A stretch of DNA of 64,000 nt from Ferrovibrio terrae_A (GCF_943372915.1 NZ_CALSAN010000002.1:183220-247219), one strand, 5' to 3'; counted from the stretch's first letter, positions 15,067-24,511 are shown. Numbers and translations are program-made. The notes: generated from the sequence alone by a model not told the origin.

Positions 15067-16629
15067 TCACGCGCTCATGGCTGCCGGTGCGGTCTTTTCC
15101 CGCTTCACCAGGAGCTTGTTGAGTGCGTGAATATAAGCCCGGCAACTCGCCACCAGCGTGTCGGCATCGGACGCCTGACCATTGACTGTTTTGCCGCCCT
15201 CTTCCAGCCGCACGGTCACCTCGGCCTGGGCATCGGTGCCCTGGGTCACGGCATGGACCTGGTACAGCTGCAGATTGACGGTATGCGGGAACAGGGCCTT
15301 GATCGCGTTGAAAATCGAATCGACCGGGCCGTTGCCGGTCGCCTTCACCGATCTGACCGCGCCATCGATTTCCAGCTCGAGTTCGGCACTCTGCGGCTCC
15401 TTCGAGCCGGCAATCACCTGCAGGGAAACGAAACGGATGCGGTGGCTGTCATGCGCGACCGTGTCATCGACCAGCGCAACGAGGTCTTCGTCAAAGACCT
15501 CCTTCTTGCGGTCGGCCAGATCCTTGAAGCGGCCGAAGGCATCGTTCAACTGGTTCTCGGCCAGATTGAAGCCGAGTTCTTCCAGCTTCTTGCGGAAGGC
15601 ATGGCGGCCGGAATGTTTGCCCATCACCAGGGTCGAGCGATTCAGGCCAACCGATTCCGGCGTCATGATCTCGTAGGTGCCAGCATGCTTCAGCATGCCG
15701 TCCTGATGGATACCGCTTTCATGCGCAAAGGCATTGGCGCCGACGATGGCCTTGTTCGGCTGCACCACGAAACCGGTGACGGCGGACACCAGGCGCGAGG
15801 CCTTCATGATATCGGTGGTTTTGATTCCGGTTTCGAATTGCATCGCATCGGGGCGCGTGCGCAGCGCCATCACGATCTCTTCCAGCGCCGCATTGCCTGC
15901 GCGCTCGCCCAAGCCGTTGATCGTGCATTCCACCTGGCGCGCACCACCCATCACGGCAGCGAGAGAGTTGGCCACCGCGAGGCCGAGATCATTGTGGCAA
16001 TGCGCGGAAAACCTGGCTTTATCGCTGTTCGGGATGTTTTCGATCAGATAGCGCATCAGCGCCGTGTATTCTTCCGGCACGGTGTAGCCCACCGTATCCG
16101 GCACGTTGATCGTGGTGGCGCCGGCCTTGATCGCGCTCTCGATCACGCGGCAGAGGAACTCGCGATCCGAGCGCGTGCCGTCCTCGCAGCTCCACTCGAC
16201 ATCGTCGCACAGGTTGCGCGCATGGCTGACACTGTCGATCACCGCCTGATGCACGGCATCGGGTTCCATCTGCAATTTGAACTTCATATGCAGCGGCGAT
16301 GTGGAGATGAAGGTGTGGATGCGGGCGTGCTTGGCCGGCTTCAAGGCTTCCCAGGCGCGATCGATATCTTTCTTGCCGGCACGGCTCAGACCGCAGACCG
16401 TGGAGTTGGTCACGCGCTTGGCGATTTCGTTGACAGCTTCGAAGTCGCCATTCGATGCAATCGGGAAACCGGCCTCGATCACATCGACGCCCATGCCTTC
16501 GAGCACGGCGGCGATCTTCAGTTTTTCCTCAAGGTTCATCGAGGCGCCGGGCGACTGCTCGCCGTCGCGCAGTGTGGTGTCGAAGATGATGACGCGCTCG
16601 CGCGCGCTGCTGCTCGCCGCTGTCGTCAT
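15067..16629 (-). CDS. leuA: 2-isopropylmalate synthase
   Basis: This 520-residue enzyme condenses acetyl-CoA with 2-ketoisovalerate, the first committed step to leucine. The N-terminal TIM barrel has FDTTLRDGEQSPGASM (metal-binding Asp17, Arg21) and the second metal site His210-Cys-His212-Asn213. The C-terminal allosteric domain for leucine feedback starts near residue 390, as in full-length regulated enzymes. It stands alone, away from ilvBHC in the same window. The 270 bases upstream (16630-16899) hold no gene; a leader or attenuator could not be recognised. Confidence 0.95.
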   Translation of the reverse strand: MTTAASSSARERVIIFDTTLRDGEQSPGASMNLEEKLKIAAVLEGMGVDVIEAGFPIASNGDFEAVNEIAKRVTNSTVCGLSRAGKKDIDRAWEALKPAKHARIHTFISTSPLHMKFKLQMEPDAVHQAVIDSVSHARNLCDDVEWSCEDGTRSDREFLCRVIESAIKAGATTINVPDTVGYTVPEEYTALMRYLIENIPNSDKARFSAHCHNDLGLAVANSLAAVMGGARQVECTINGLGERAGNAALEEIVMALRTRPDAMQFETGIKTTDIMKASRLVSAVTGFVVQPNKAIVGANAFAHESGIHQDGMLKHAGTYEIMTPESVGLNRSTLVMGKHSGRHAFRKKLEELGFNLAENQLNDAFGRFKDLADRKKEVFDEDLVALVDDTVAHDSHRIRFVSLQVIAGSKEPQSAELELEIDGAVRSVKATGNGPVDSIFNAIKALFPHTVNLQLYQVHAVTQGTDAQAEVTVRLEEGGKTVNGQASDADTLVASCRAYIHALNKLLVKREKTAPAAMSA

Positions 16630-16899
16630 GTTAAATCCCTCTCGCCCGCACCGCCGCCTCGACCGAAGCGGTTATGCCGGAATCTTGCCGTGGTTTCCGT
16701 GCTTTAACCATAGTCTACACGCTCCGGCGGGGTCGCCGCAAAGGCCGAAAAATCAAAGAGGTTCAGGCACTTGCATGGCTACTCTGCAATACCGGGCTTA
16801 AAAAGGGGTGAATGGACCAGACTTACAACCCTATTCCTCTAATCCCCTGAAATCACGGTGAAATTGGCGCAACCCCGCCATATCGGCCTCGTCAGCCCT

Positions 16900-18078
16900 T
16901 CACCGGGGTGGACGCGGATAATCCTGGTCTTCGATGGCCAGGCTGCGGTTCCGCCCGGTAAACCCGGTCTTCTGCACCTTGGCCAGTTGGGCCAACACCG
17001 CCTCGTCCGGTGGTCCGGCGTCAGCCGGGGCCTCGGCAATGGCCGCAAACATCATGGCCTCGATCCCGCGCATCTCGTTGTGCGGCGTGATCGAGGTAAT
17101 GGCGGCGACGATCCCCAGAGCCGGCAGAACGAAGATGCGTTGCCCCTTCACGCCGCTGGCATAGAAATAGTCGAGGCCCGTCGCCGTCCGGCCGATCCAC
17201 CAATGCAAGCCATAGTATTTGCTCGGGCCCGCCGTCCAGGCCATCGCAACATAGGAGCGATCGCATATCTGCTGGCCGTTCCAGTTACAGCCCTGCAGAT
17301 ACAACTGGCCGAGTTTGGCCATGTCCATCGGCCGCAGGCGCAAGCCCCAGCCGCCGGGATAGCGTCCGGCCAGATCCATGAACCACCAATCGTGGTTCAC
17401 CATCTCCAGCGGCACGAACAGCAGTTCCTTGGCCGTGTTGTAGAGATCCTTTCCCGATGCCGCCGCAATCATCGCACCGGTCACCGAGGCATCGCCATCG
17501 GAGTAATTGTATTTTGTACCCGGCTCGGCCACGGCCTTTGTTGCCAGCGCGACAGCAAGGCGGTCGGATTTCAGGCGATATATCGGGTTATTCGCGGGGT
17601 CATGGAAATATTCCAGACCCGATGACATCTGCATCACGTTGCGCAGCGTGATGCGGTTGTTGGCTGCCCATGCCTCGTCCGTCAGGCTGGGAGGTTTTTC
17701 CAGAAGGGTGGATATGGGCGCGTCGATCGATTTGAGCTTACCCGCATGCAGCAATGCGCCTACCAGGGTCGCGGCAAAGGATTTGGTGACGGAATAAATC
17801 GTATGATTGTGGTCGCGACCAATGCCGTCTTTGTAGCGCTCGAAGATGAGCTTGCAGTTGCGGACAACCAGCAGACTGCGGAAATCATACTTCCCGGCAT
17901 CAAGCGCTTCGTTGATCTTCAGCAGCGGGCCAGCCAGGGCGCCGACCTCCTGCGGCGCCGCAGGAAAATCGCGGCCGACAGGCGCCTGGCATTGCCCGCG
18001 CGCCTCGTTCGCAGAGACTGACGGCGACGCCAGACCCAGAAGCAGCAACAGCCCCAACAACAGCGACGACAGACGCAT
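16900..18078 (-). CDS. Secreted class C beta-lactamase-family serine hydrolase
   Basis: A 392-residue protein with a signal peptide (MRLSSLLLGLLLLLGL, then ASPSVSA, cleavage near residue 23). The active site is Ser96-Val-Thr-Lys99; Tyr192-Ser-Asp194 takes the YxN position; ASGVKGQ takes the KTG-box place. This fits the broad family of esterases, carboxypeptidases and 6-aminohexanoate-dimer-hydrolase-like enzymes rather than a true AmpC. It is a single gene with no obvious partner. The substrate cannot be told from sequence. The C-terminal 40 residues are charged and may be disordered. Confidence 0.85.
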   Translation of the reverse strand: MRLSSLLLGLLLLLGLASPSVSANEARGQCQAPVGRDFPAAPQEVGALAGPLLKINEALDAGKYDFRSLLVVRNCKLIFERYKDGIGRDHNHTIYSVTKSFAATLVGALLHAGKLKSIDAPISTLLEKPPSLTDEAWAANNRITLRNVMQMSSGLEYFHDPANNPIYRLKSDRLAVALATKAVAEPGTKYNYSDGDASVTGAMIAAASGKDLYNTAKELLFVPLEMVNHDWWFMDLAGRYPGGWGLRLRPMDMAKLGQLYLQGCNWNGQQICDRSYVAMAWTAGPSKYYGLHWWIGRTATGLDYFYASGVKGQRIFVLPALGIVAAITSITPHNEMRGIEAMMFAAIAEAPADAGPPDEAVLAQLAKVQKTGFTGRNRSLAIEDQDYPRPPR

Positions 18079-18207
18079 GATGCCCTCAAGCCAGAGTGCC
18101 GCCTGATGCTATGAGGCCAGGACGTCAGGCACCATCGTTCTTTCGGGTGACCGCAGGCGGCGCGCATATCATCGCATGCTGCGCGCGCAATATTTGCAGG
18201 TGTGCGG

Positions 18208-18705
18208 TTAGCGGTTTTCGTCGAACCAGATTTTCAAGCGATCGAGATAGCGCCAGAACTGCTCCAGATCCGCTTCCGGCCAGTCAGCGAAGGCAGGTGC
18301 CAGGATCGGCAGCACGGCAGCGATGGCGCGACCATGGGCGGCCCGGCCGCGCGCCGTGACGAACAGCAGCTTGGAGCGCGCATCCTGCGGGCTGGCCACC
18401 TCCCGCAGGTAACCCTTGGCGACCAGCTTCTGGGTCGTCTTGGTCACCGCCGGCGGCAATTGCTGCATGGCGCGCGCAATGCCGGCCGCGGTCTTGCCCT
18501 CCTCCGGCCGGTGGCTGAAATGGTTCAGCATGATGAACTGCGGCATCGGCAGATCATGGTCGCGCAACACGCGATTGGCCTTGGTGGTGGCCAGCTGATC
18601 GATGATCCCGATCCAGTTGACGATGCGAAAGCGCCGGTCCGGGCCAGCAACGGCGCTGGGCGGCGAACCGGCGGGTGCAGCATCCTTTGAAACGGATCGA
18701 GGCAT
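18208..18705 (-). CDS. MarR-family transcriptional regulator
   Basis: A 165-residue winged-helix protein. The recognition region is around LPPAVTKTTQKLVAKGYLRE, and the wing carries SPQDARSKLLFVTARGRAAH, both standard MarR elements. The gene begins one base after the stop of the nitroreductase-like gene, so they form one operon. The obvious target is the double palindrome in front of that operon (19879-19912), which makes autoregulation likely. The inducer is unknown; oxidants or phenolics would be usual for such pairs. Confidence 0.88.
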   Translation of the reverse strand: MPRSVSKDAAPAGSPPSAVAGPDRRFRIVNWIGIIDQLATTKANRVLRDHDLPMPQFIMLNHFSHRPEEGKTAAGIARAMQQLPPAVTKTTQKLVAKGYLREVASPQDARSKLLFVTARGRAAHGRAIAAVLPILAPAFADWPEADLEQFWRYLDRLKIWFDENR

Positions 18706-18706
18706 C

Positions 18707-19861
18707 TCAACTCATCAAGAGGGCATCCAGCGGCCGACGTGGCGATGGCGGCACGGCTGCACTATAGCCAAGCCGGAACAGCATTTGCACCGTCTGTCCG
18801 GCCGCGGCACCAATCGCCATTCGGAAATCCTGCTGCAGTGCCGCCATTTCAGGATATTCCTGCAGCAACTGGCTGACCGGATGCATGGCAACACCCAGCT
18901 CTGTCGCCTTGAGATTGAGGCGCACATAGGCGCGGCCAGCCTCGATCTGACTGATGCGGTCATTGCCGGTGGTCACCAGCCAGCCGAAAGCCGGTGTGGC
19001 CCGCGCCCAGCCGAGCGCATAGTCGATGCCACCCTGATAGGCCATGGTCCCCGGGATCATGGCCTTTTCTGCGGTCATCAGGCCGAGCTTCGACAGCCAC
19101 CAGAACAGCGGCCCATGCAGGTCGATGCCGTCCGGCTGGGCGGCGATGGCATCGGCACCGATACGAGTGCGCTCGATGCTTTCGCGCAGCGTGCGTGGGG
19201 TTTCCAGCTCGGTCAGCATGGCGCGCTCGGTCAGACTGCGCAAACGGGCGGCAAGCTCGGGCGCGTTGCTGATGATCAGCGCCGCGTTCGCCGACTGATG
19301 TGCACCCTGTAGGCCGCGCAGATGATCACCGGTCAGAGCCTGCGCCTCATATGGCTCCTTGGTTGAACGCCGGTGCGGAATCTGCGCAAACAGCGGATCA
19401 GCCACGGCATTGCCGCGGCTCAGGCGGATACGGGCCAGCGGCCTGTGATCCATAGCGTCCGCAGCCGGCTCACCATCGGGAAAATAATCGATGCTGCAGG
19501 CATGGCCATCGGCATTGGCGGCCAGCGCCAGCAGTTCGAGAAACGTGCCATGGCCGATCACGATCTGGCGCGCGAATGGATCGGTTTCCGGCAGCAGCCG
19601 CGTGGCATCGACATAAAGCAGGATTTCGCCCTCGCGGCGCAGGTCGACCAGCCAAGGCTGCATATTGTGCGGATTGGGCGCCAGCAGCGCCCAGGCCAGC
19701 GCGCGCCGGCGCGGGTCGGTTTCAGTTGTCAGGGGCCCGCGCCAGGGCGCCACCGCCGATGCGGGCATGCCGTCGCAACTGTGCAGCCCGCCGCCCAGGG
19801 CTGCCGCACCGATCGCGGCACCGCCGATAACCCGGATGAATCCACGTCGTGACACAGCCAT
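18707..19861 (-). CDS. Tat-exported Acg-type nitroreductase-like flavoprotein
   Basis: A 384-residue protein beginning MAVSRRGFIRVIGGAAIGAA, a twin-arginine signal. The body has the Acg-family pattern: LAWALLAPNPHNMQPW near residue 55, the repeated nitroreductase halves with HRRSTKEPYE near 180, and GWLVTTGNDRISQIEAGRAY near 300. Acg proteins belong to the FMN-nitroreductase superfamily but often sequester rather than reduce. Export by Tat suggests folding with cofactor in the cytoplasm. It is co-transcribed with a MarR regulator. Confidence 0.8.
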   Translation of the reverse strand: MAVSRRGFIRVIGGAAIGAAALGGGLHSCDGMPASAVAPWRGPLTTETDPRRRALAWALLAPNPHNMQPWLVDLRREGEILLYVDATRLLPETDPFARQIVIGHGTFLELLALAANADGHACSIDYFPDGEPAADAMDHRPLARIRLSRGNAVADPLFAQIPHRRSTKEPYEAQALTGDHLRGLQGAHQSANAALIISNAPELAARLRSLTERAMLTELETPRTLRESIERTRIGADAIAAQPDGIDLHGPLFWWLSKLGLMTAEKAMIPGTMAYQGGIDYALGWARATPAFGWLVTTGNDRISQIEAGRAYVRLNLKATELGVAMHPVSQLLQEYPEMAALQQDFRMAIGAAAGQTVQMLFRLGYSAAVPPSPRRPLDALLMS

Positions 19862-19878
19862 TGTCGCCTCCGTTTGTA

Positions 19879-19912
19879 ATTTCCATGGAAATCAATATCA
19901 TTTCCATGGAAA
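19879..19912. promoter_or_regulatory. Double MarR-type operator
   Basis: Two copies of TTTCCATGGAAA lie at 19880-19891 and 19901-19912. Their centres are 21 bp apart, two helical turns. They sit 18-51 bases upstream of the Acg-like ATG, where they would overlap promoter elements. The match and phase suggest two dimers bound on the same DNA face. Confidence 0.75.
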
Positions 19913-19953
19913 CTTTCAATCCGATAGGCTGTGACGGCCGGCACAAATGCAAA

Positions 19954-19979
19954 CGGCCGCCGGATTGCTCCGGCGGCCG
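19954..19979 (-). terminator. Terminator-like hairpin after ilvC
   Basis: CGGCCGCCGGA and TCCGGCGGCCG pair around a 4-base loop, an 11-bp perfect stem 24 bases past the ilvC stop. On the minus strand it is followed by TTTGCATTTG, a weak T-run. Confidence 0.7.
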
Positions 19980-20003
19980 CCTGGTCTTCCGTATGGAAGC
20001 GGT

Positions 20004-21026
20004 TTAGTTCGAGCGGGCCTTGTCGACCAGCTTGTTCTTGGCGATCCAGGGCATCATGGCGCGCAGCTTGGCGCCCACTTCCTCGATCGGATGCTGGGCC
20101 AGCTTGGCACGGGTTGCCTTGAACGAGGTCTGGTTGACCTTGTTTTCCAGCATCCAGTTGCGGGTGAAACGGCCGGACTGGATGTCTTCCAGCACGCGCT
20201 TCATCTCGGCCTTGGTCTCGGCGGTCACGATGCGCGGACCGGTAACGTATTCACCGTATTCGGCCGTGTTCGAGATCGAGTAGTTCATGTTGGCGATACC
20301 GCCTTCGTAGATCAGGTCTACGATCAGCTTCACTTCATGCAGGCACTCGAAATAGGCCATTTCCGGGGCGTAGCCGGCTTCCACCAGCGTCTCGTAGCCG
20401 GCCTTGATCAGCTCGACCAGGCCGCCGCAGAGCACGACCTGCTCGCCGAACAGATCGGTTTCGCATTCTTCCTGGAAGGTGGTCTCGATGATGCCGGCCT
20501 TGCCGCCGCCATTGGCCGAGGCATAGCTGAGCGCGATTTCCAGCGCGTTGCCCGAGGCATTCTGGTGCACGGCAACCAGCGACGGCACGCCGCCGCCCTT
20601 CAGGTATTCCGAACGCACGGTATGGCCCGGACCCTTCGGCGCGATCATGAAGACGTCAAGATCCTTGCGCGGCTCGATCAGGTTGAAGTGGATGTTCAGG
20701 CCATGCGCGAAGGCAAGGGCTGCGCCTTCCTTCATGTTGTCGCGCAGGTCGTTGGTCCACAGGTCGGACTGGCCCTCATCGGGGGTCAGCACCATCACCA
20801 CATCGGCCCACTTGGCGGCCTCGGTGGGGGTCATCACCTTGAAGCCGGCTTCTTCGGCCTTCTTGGTGCCGGCCGAACCCTTGCGCAGCGCAACGGCGAT
20901 ATTCTTCACGCCGCTGTCCTTCAGGTTCATCGCATGGGCATGGCCCTGGCTGCCATAGCCAACGATGACAACCTTCTTGCCCTTGATCAGGTTCAGGTCC
21001 GCATCGCGGTCGTAGTAAACGCGCAT
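20004..21026 (-). CDS. ilvC: Ketol-acid reductoisomerase
   Basis: A 340-residue class I (short) enzyme. It converts acetolactate or acetohydroxybutyrate to dihydroxy acids with NADPH and Mg2+. The Rossmann motif VGYGSQGHAHAMNLKDSG is near residue 22. The C-terminal knotted domain contains ETTFQEECETDLFGEQ and MAYFECLHEVKLIVDLIYEG with the metal-binding acids. It is the last gene of ilvB-ilvH-ilvC, 47 bases after ilvH, and is followed by a hairpin. Confidence 0.97.
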   Translation of the reverse strand: MRVYYDRDADLNLIKGKKVVIVGYGSQGHAHAMNLKDSGVKNIAVALRKGSAGTKKAEEAGFKVMTPTEAAKWADVVMVLTPDEGQSDLWTNDLRDNMKEGAALAFAHGLNIHFNLIEPRKDLDVFMIAPKGPGHTVRSEYLKGGGVPSLVAVHQNASGNALEIALSYASANGGGKAGIIETTFQEECETDLFGEQVVLCGGLVELIKAGYETLVEAGYAPEMAYFECLHEVKLIVDLIYEGGIANMNYSISNTAEYGEYVTGPRIVTAETKAEMKRVLEDIQSGRFTRNWMLENKVNQTSFKATRAKLAQHPIEEVGAKLRAMMPWIAKNKLVDKARSN

Positions 21027-21073
21027 CTCAGTCTCTCCTCGGGATAAAGCGTCGTTATTTCGTATCTGGTGAA

Positions 21074-21589
21074 TTAGAGCGGCTTGGGGCCGCGGCTGAT
21101 CGCCACCACGCCGGTGCGCGAGACATCGACCAGGCCGAGCGGCTTCATCAGCTCGACGAAGGCGGTGATCTTCTCCGGCGCGCCGGTCAGCTCGAAGACA
21201 AAGGATTCGATCGTGCTGTCGACGGCGCGGGCACGGAAGATGTCGGCGATGCGCAAGCTCTCCACGCGCTTCTCGCCGGTGCCAGCCACCTTGATCAGCG
21301 CCAGTTCGCGCGCGATATGCGGGCCTTCGACGGTGAGGTCATGCACGTTATGCACCGGCACCAGGCGGCCGAGCTGGGCCTTGATCTGCTCGATCACATT
21401 GGATGGGCCAGACGTGACCACCGTGATGCGCGACAGATGCGCTGCATCGGAAACCTCGGCCACCGTCAGGCTTTCGATATTGTAGCCGCGGCCGGAGAAC
21501 AGCCCGACCACACGGGCAAGGATGCCAGGCTCGTTATCGACGAGCACGGACAGGATATGGGACTGGATCGGCTGCTGCGGCGCGGACAT
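21074..21589 (-). CDS. ilvH: Acetolactate synthase regulatory (small) subunit
   Basis: A 171-residue protein with an N-terminal ACT domain (HILSVLVDNEPGILARVVGL, then FSGRGYNIESLTVAE) that binds valine, and a C-terminal domain typical of IlvH. It confers feedback inhibition and full activity on the IlvB catalytic subunit. It lies 29 bases after ilvB and is translated with it. Confidence 0.95.
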   Translation of the reverse strand: MSAPQQPIQSHILSVLVDNEPGILARVVGLFSGRGYNIESLTVAEVSDAAHLSRITVVTSGPSNVIEQIKAQLGRLVPVHNVHDLTVEGPHIARELALIKVAGTGEKRVESLRIADIFRARAVDSTIESFVFELTGAPEKITAFVELMKPLGLVDVSRTGVVAISRGPKPL

Positions 21590-21618
21590 GGGACGTGTTC
21601 TTCTTTTTGCTGCTGGCC

Positions 21619-23415
21619 TCAGACGAGGGCCATGCCTTCTTCACTGACGGAGGCGTTGTTCGCATCCTTGGGCTTGTCGTCGGCGAGGATCATCTCGTTA
21701 TGCGCCGCGCCCGAGGGTACCATCGGGAAGCAGTTCTCCGCCTTGTCGACGGCGACATCCACCACCACCGGGCCGTCGATGGCGATCATCTCCTTGATCA
21801 CGCCGTCGAGATCGGCCGGATCGGTGACGCGCAGGCCACGGCAATGGAAGGCCTCGGCCAGCTTGACGAAATCGGGCAGCGATTCCGAATAGCTCTGGGA
21901 ATAGCGGCCGCCATGCAGCAGCTGCTGCCACTGGCGCACCATGCCCATATATTCGTTGTTGAGGATGAACACCTTCACCGGCAGGCGGAACTGCGCCGCT
22001 GTGCCCAGCTCCTGGATATTCATCAGGATCGAGGCTTCGCCGGCAATATCCACCACCAGCTTGCCCGGATGGCCGAGCTGCACGCCGATGGCGGCCGGCA
22101 GGCCGTAGCCCATGGTGCCCAGGCCGCCCGAGGTCATCCAGCGGTTCGGCTTGTTGAACTTGTAGAACTGGGCCGCCCACATCTGGTGCTGGCCCACCTC
22201 GGTGGTGATGAAGGTGTCCTGGTCCTTGGTCAGCTCATACAGCCGCTCGATGGCGAGCTGCGGCTTGATGATCTTGGAATCCTTCTTGTACTTCAGGCTG
22301 TCGCGGGCACGCCACTGGTCGATCTGCTGCCACCACTTGTCCAGCGCCTTCTGGTTCGGCTTGTAGCCGCCCTGCTTCCAGGCCGCGATCATCTGCTCCA
22401 GCACGCGGCAGGCATCGCCGACGATATTGAGGTCGCAGCGCACGGTCTTGTTGTGCGAGGACGGATCGATATCGACATGGATCTTCTTCGAACCCGGCGA
22501 GAAGGCATTCAAGCGGCCGGTGATGCGGTCGTCAAACCGCGCACCGATATTGATCATCACGTCGCAATCATGCATCGCATGATTGGCTTCCCAGGTGCCG
22601 TGCATGCCCAGCATGCCGAGGAACTGCCGGTCGGTGGCGGGATAGCCGCCCAGACCCATCAGCGTGTTGGTGATCGGGAAGCCGGTGAGCTGCACGAATT
22701 CGCGCAGCAGCTCGGAGGCGCGCGGTCCGGCATTGATGATGCCGCCGCCAGTGTAGAAGACCGGACGCTCGGCAGCCGCCATCAGCGCAACCGCTTCCTT
22801 GATCTTGGCATCCTCGCCATCGACACGCGGGCGATAGGTCTTGTGGCGGATATTGTCCTTGGCCGTATAGGTGCCCTGGGCGACCTGGATATCCTTCGGC
22901 AGGTCGATCACCACCGGGCCGGGACGGCCGTTGGTGGCGACATAGAAGCCCTCATGCACGATGCGCGCGAGGTCATCGACATTCTTCACAAGGTAATTGT
23001 GCTTGGTGCAGGGCCGGGTGATGCCGGTGGTGTCGCACTCCTGGAAGGCGTCGTTGCCGATCAGATGGGTGGCGACCTGGCCGGTCAGGCAGACGATCGG
23101 GATCGAATCGAGCAGCGCATCGGTCAGGCCGGTCACCGCATTGGTGGCGCCGGGACCCGAGGTGACCAGCACCACGCCGGGCTTGCCGGTCGAGCGGGCA
23201 TAGCCTTCGGCGGCATGCACGGCGCCCTGCTCATGGCGCACCAGGATGTGGCGGATCGCATTCTGCTTGAACAGCGCGTCATAGATCGGCAGCACGGCGC
23301 CGCCCGGATAGCCGAAGACCACCTCAACACCCTGATCGATCAGGGCCTTGATCAGCATTTCGGCACCAGACATCTGCTGACCCGGCATCTGGGCAGCCTG
23401 CGCAGCGGTAGACAT
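21619..23415 (-). CDS. ilvB: Acetolactate synthase catalytic (large) subunit
   Basis: The ThDP/FAD-dependent enzyme joins two pyruvates or pyruvate with 2-oxobutyrate. The start is set at MSTAAQAAQM (598 residues); an upstream in-frame ATG would run through a hairpin and lacks support. FGYPGGAVLPIYDAL near residue 32 holds the catalytic Glu region. The ThDP-metal motif reads DIAGEASILMN, where the usual GDG/GDAS Asp is Glu; I recall this variant from alphaproteobacterial enzymes. It is the first gene of the ilvBHC operon. Confidence 0.95.
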   Translation of the reverse strand: MSTAAQAAQMPGQQMSGAEMLIKALIDQGVEVVFGYPGGAVLPIYDALFKQNAIRHILVRHEQGAVHAAEGYARSTGKPGVVLVTSGPGATNAVTGLTDALLDSIPIVCLTGQVATHLIGNDAFQECDTTGITRPCTKHNYLVKNVDDLARIVHEGFYVATNGRPGPVVIDLPKDIQVAQGTYTAKDNIRHKTYRPRVDGEDAKIKEAVALMAAAERPVFYTGGGIINAGPRASELLREFVQLTGFPITNTLMGLGGYPATDRQFLGMLGMHGTWEANHAMHDCDVMINIGARFDDRITGRLNAFSPGSKKIHVDIDPSSHNKTVRCDLNIVGDACRVLEQMIAAWKQGGYKPNQKALDKWWQQIDQWRARDSLKYKKDSKIIKPQLAIERLYELTKDQDTFITTEVGQHQMWAAQFYKFNKPNRWMTSGGLGTMGYGLPAAIGVQLGHPGKLVVDIAGEASILMNIQELGTAAQFRLPVKVFILNNEYMGMVRQWQQLLHGGRYSQSYSESLPDFVKLAEAFHCRGLRVTDPADLDGVIKEMIAIDGPVVVDVAVDKAENCFPMVPSGAAHNEMILADDKPKDANNASVSEEGMALV

Positions 23416-23427
23416 GACAACCAATCC

Positions 23428-23446
23428 TTTTGGCAATCCGCCAAAA
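23428..23446 (-). promoter_or_regulatory. Hairpin in the ilvB 5' leader
   Basis: TTTTGGC and GCCAAAA pair around a 5-base loop, ending 12 bases before the ilvB ATG. The AAAAGGA ribosome-site region overlaps the 3' arm of the stem on the minus strand, so folding could limit translation. The block GGCAATCCG is repeated nearby at 23432-23440 and 23453-23461. Confidence 0.4.
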
Positions 23447-23490
23447 CATTTCGGCAATCCGTTGGGCGGACTGCCCTTTTAGACGAAAAT

Positions 23491-23515
23491 CGGCCGGAAC
23501 ACGCCGTTCCGGCCG
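23491..23515 (-). terminator. Rho-independent terminator after miaA
   Basis: CGGCCGGAAC pairs with GTTCCGGCCG around acgcc, a 10-bp perfect stem. On the minus strand it is followed by ATTTTCG. It lies 19 bases past the miaA stop and separates miaA from ilvB. Confidence 0.75.
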
Positions 23516-23533
23516 TTGAAAATCGGCGCCAAC

Positions 23534-24511
23534 CTAAACGGCCACTCCGCGCACGGTCAATAGGTATCTCACAATGAATGGAAAGATTTCTGCCTCCAGG
23601 TTGAAATTTTCTTGCTGACTTAAGTCTTTTTCCACAACCAGGTCGGCGGCGAACTGGTGCCGGAACCAGGTGGTCTGCCGTTTGGCATAATGGCGGGTGT
23701 TGAGCTGGCCGATGCGGATCGCCTCATCCAGGCCGATCTCCCCCTTAAGATATTGTATCAGCTCGGGAAGTCCATGGGCCTTGCGCATCGGCGCATCGGC
23801 CGGGATGTCGTGGCGCGCCAGCACGGCGCGTGCCTCGTCCAGCGCCCCCGCCGCCAGCATGCCCTCGAAACGCCGGTCGATCCGCTCATAGAGCGCGGTG
23901 CGCGGCGGCTGCAGCAGCAGCCGGAACACCGGATTGGCCAGCGGCGGCTCCGCCGGGGTATCGGCCTGCCAGGCCGCCAGGCCGCGGCCGGTGGCCTGCA
24001 GCACCTCCCATGCCCGCACCAGCCGCTGGCTGTCGCCGGCTTTCAGCTGGGCAGCGGTAACCGGGTCGCCAGCAGCCAGCGCCGCATGCAGGGCGGCCGG
24101 ACCTTCTGCGTCCAGCCGGGCTCGCGCCGCGGCACGGATATCGTCCGGGATCACTGGAATTTCGGCCAGCCCCTCGAACAGGCTGCGCAGATACATGCCG
24201 GTACCGCCCAGCAGGATCGGTACCCGGCCCTCGGCAATCGTCTCGGCAATCGCCTGCCGCGCCAGCCCGACCCAGACCGCCGCCGTGCCATGGGTGGCAC
24301 CATCCAGCACGCCATAGAGGCGGTGCGGCACCTGGGCCATTTCCACATCGGTCGGCCGCGCCGTCAGCACCCGCAGGTCCCGATACACCTGCATGCTGTC
24401 GGCATTGATGATGGTGCCGCCGACCCGCTCGGCCACGGCGATGCCGAGCGCCGACTTGCCGCTGGCGGTGGGGCCGGCGAGCACGATGATCGGGGCTTTA
24501 CTCGGGTCCAT
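23534..24511 (-). CDS. miaA: tRNA dimethylallyltransferase
   Basis: A 325-residue enzyme that adds an isopentenyl group to A37 of tRNAs reading UNN codons. The P-loop GPTASGKS is at residues 13-20. NADSMQVYRDLRVLTARPT near residue 36 is the conserved substrate-binding strip, and GGTGMYLRSLFEGL near 101 the DMAPP-binding part. The C-terminal RQTTWFRHQ is typical. Its start is 51 bases from the divergent serB start. Confidence 0.95.
   Translation of the reverse strand: MDPSKAPIIVLAGPTASGKSALGIAVAERVGGTIINADSMQVYRDLRVLTARPTDVEMAQVPHRLYGVLDGATHGTAAVWVGLARQAIAETIAEGRVPILLGGTGMYLRSLFEGLAEIPVIPDDIRAAARARLDAEGPAALHAALAAGDPVTAAQLKAGDSQRLVRAWEVLQATGRGLAAWQADTPAEPPLANPVFRLLLQPPRTALYERIDRRFEGMLAAGALDEARAVLARHDIPADAPMRKAHGLPELIQYLKGEIGLDEAIRIGQLNTRHYAKRQTTWFRHQFAADLVVEKDLSQQENFNLEAEIFPFIVRYLLTVRGVAV

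Noticed and set aside
21619..23415. Broken ThDP motif (GEAS) in ilvB
   Set aside because: All surrounding strips are intact and this variant appears, from memory, in alphaproteobacterial enzymes.
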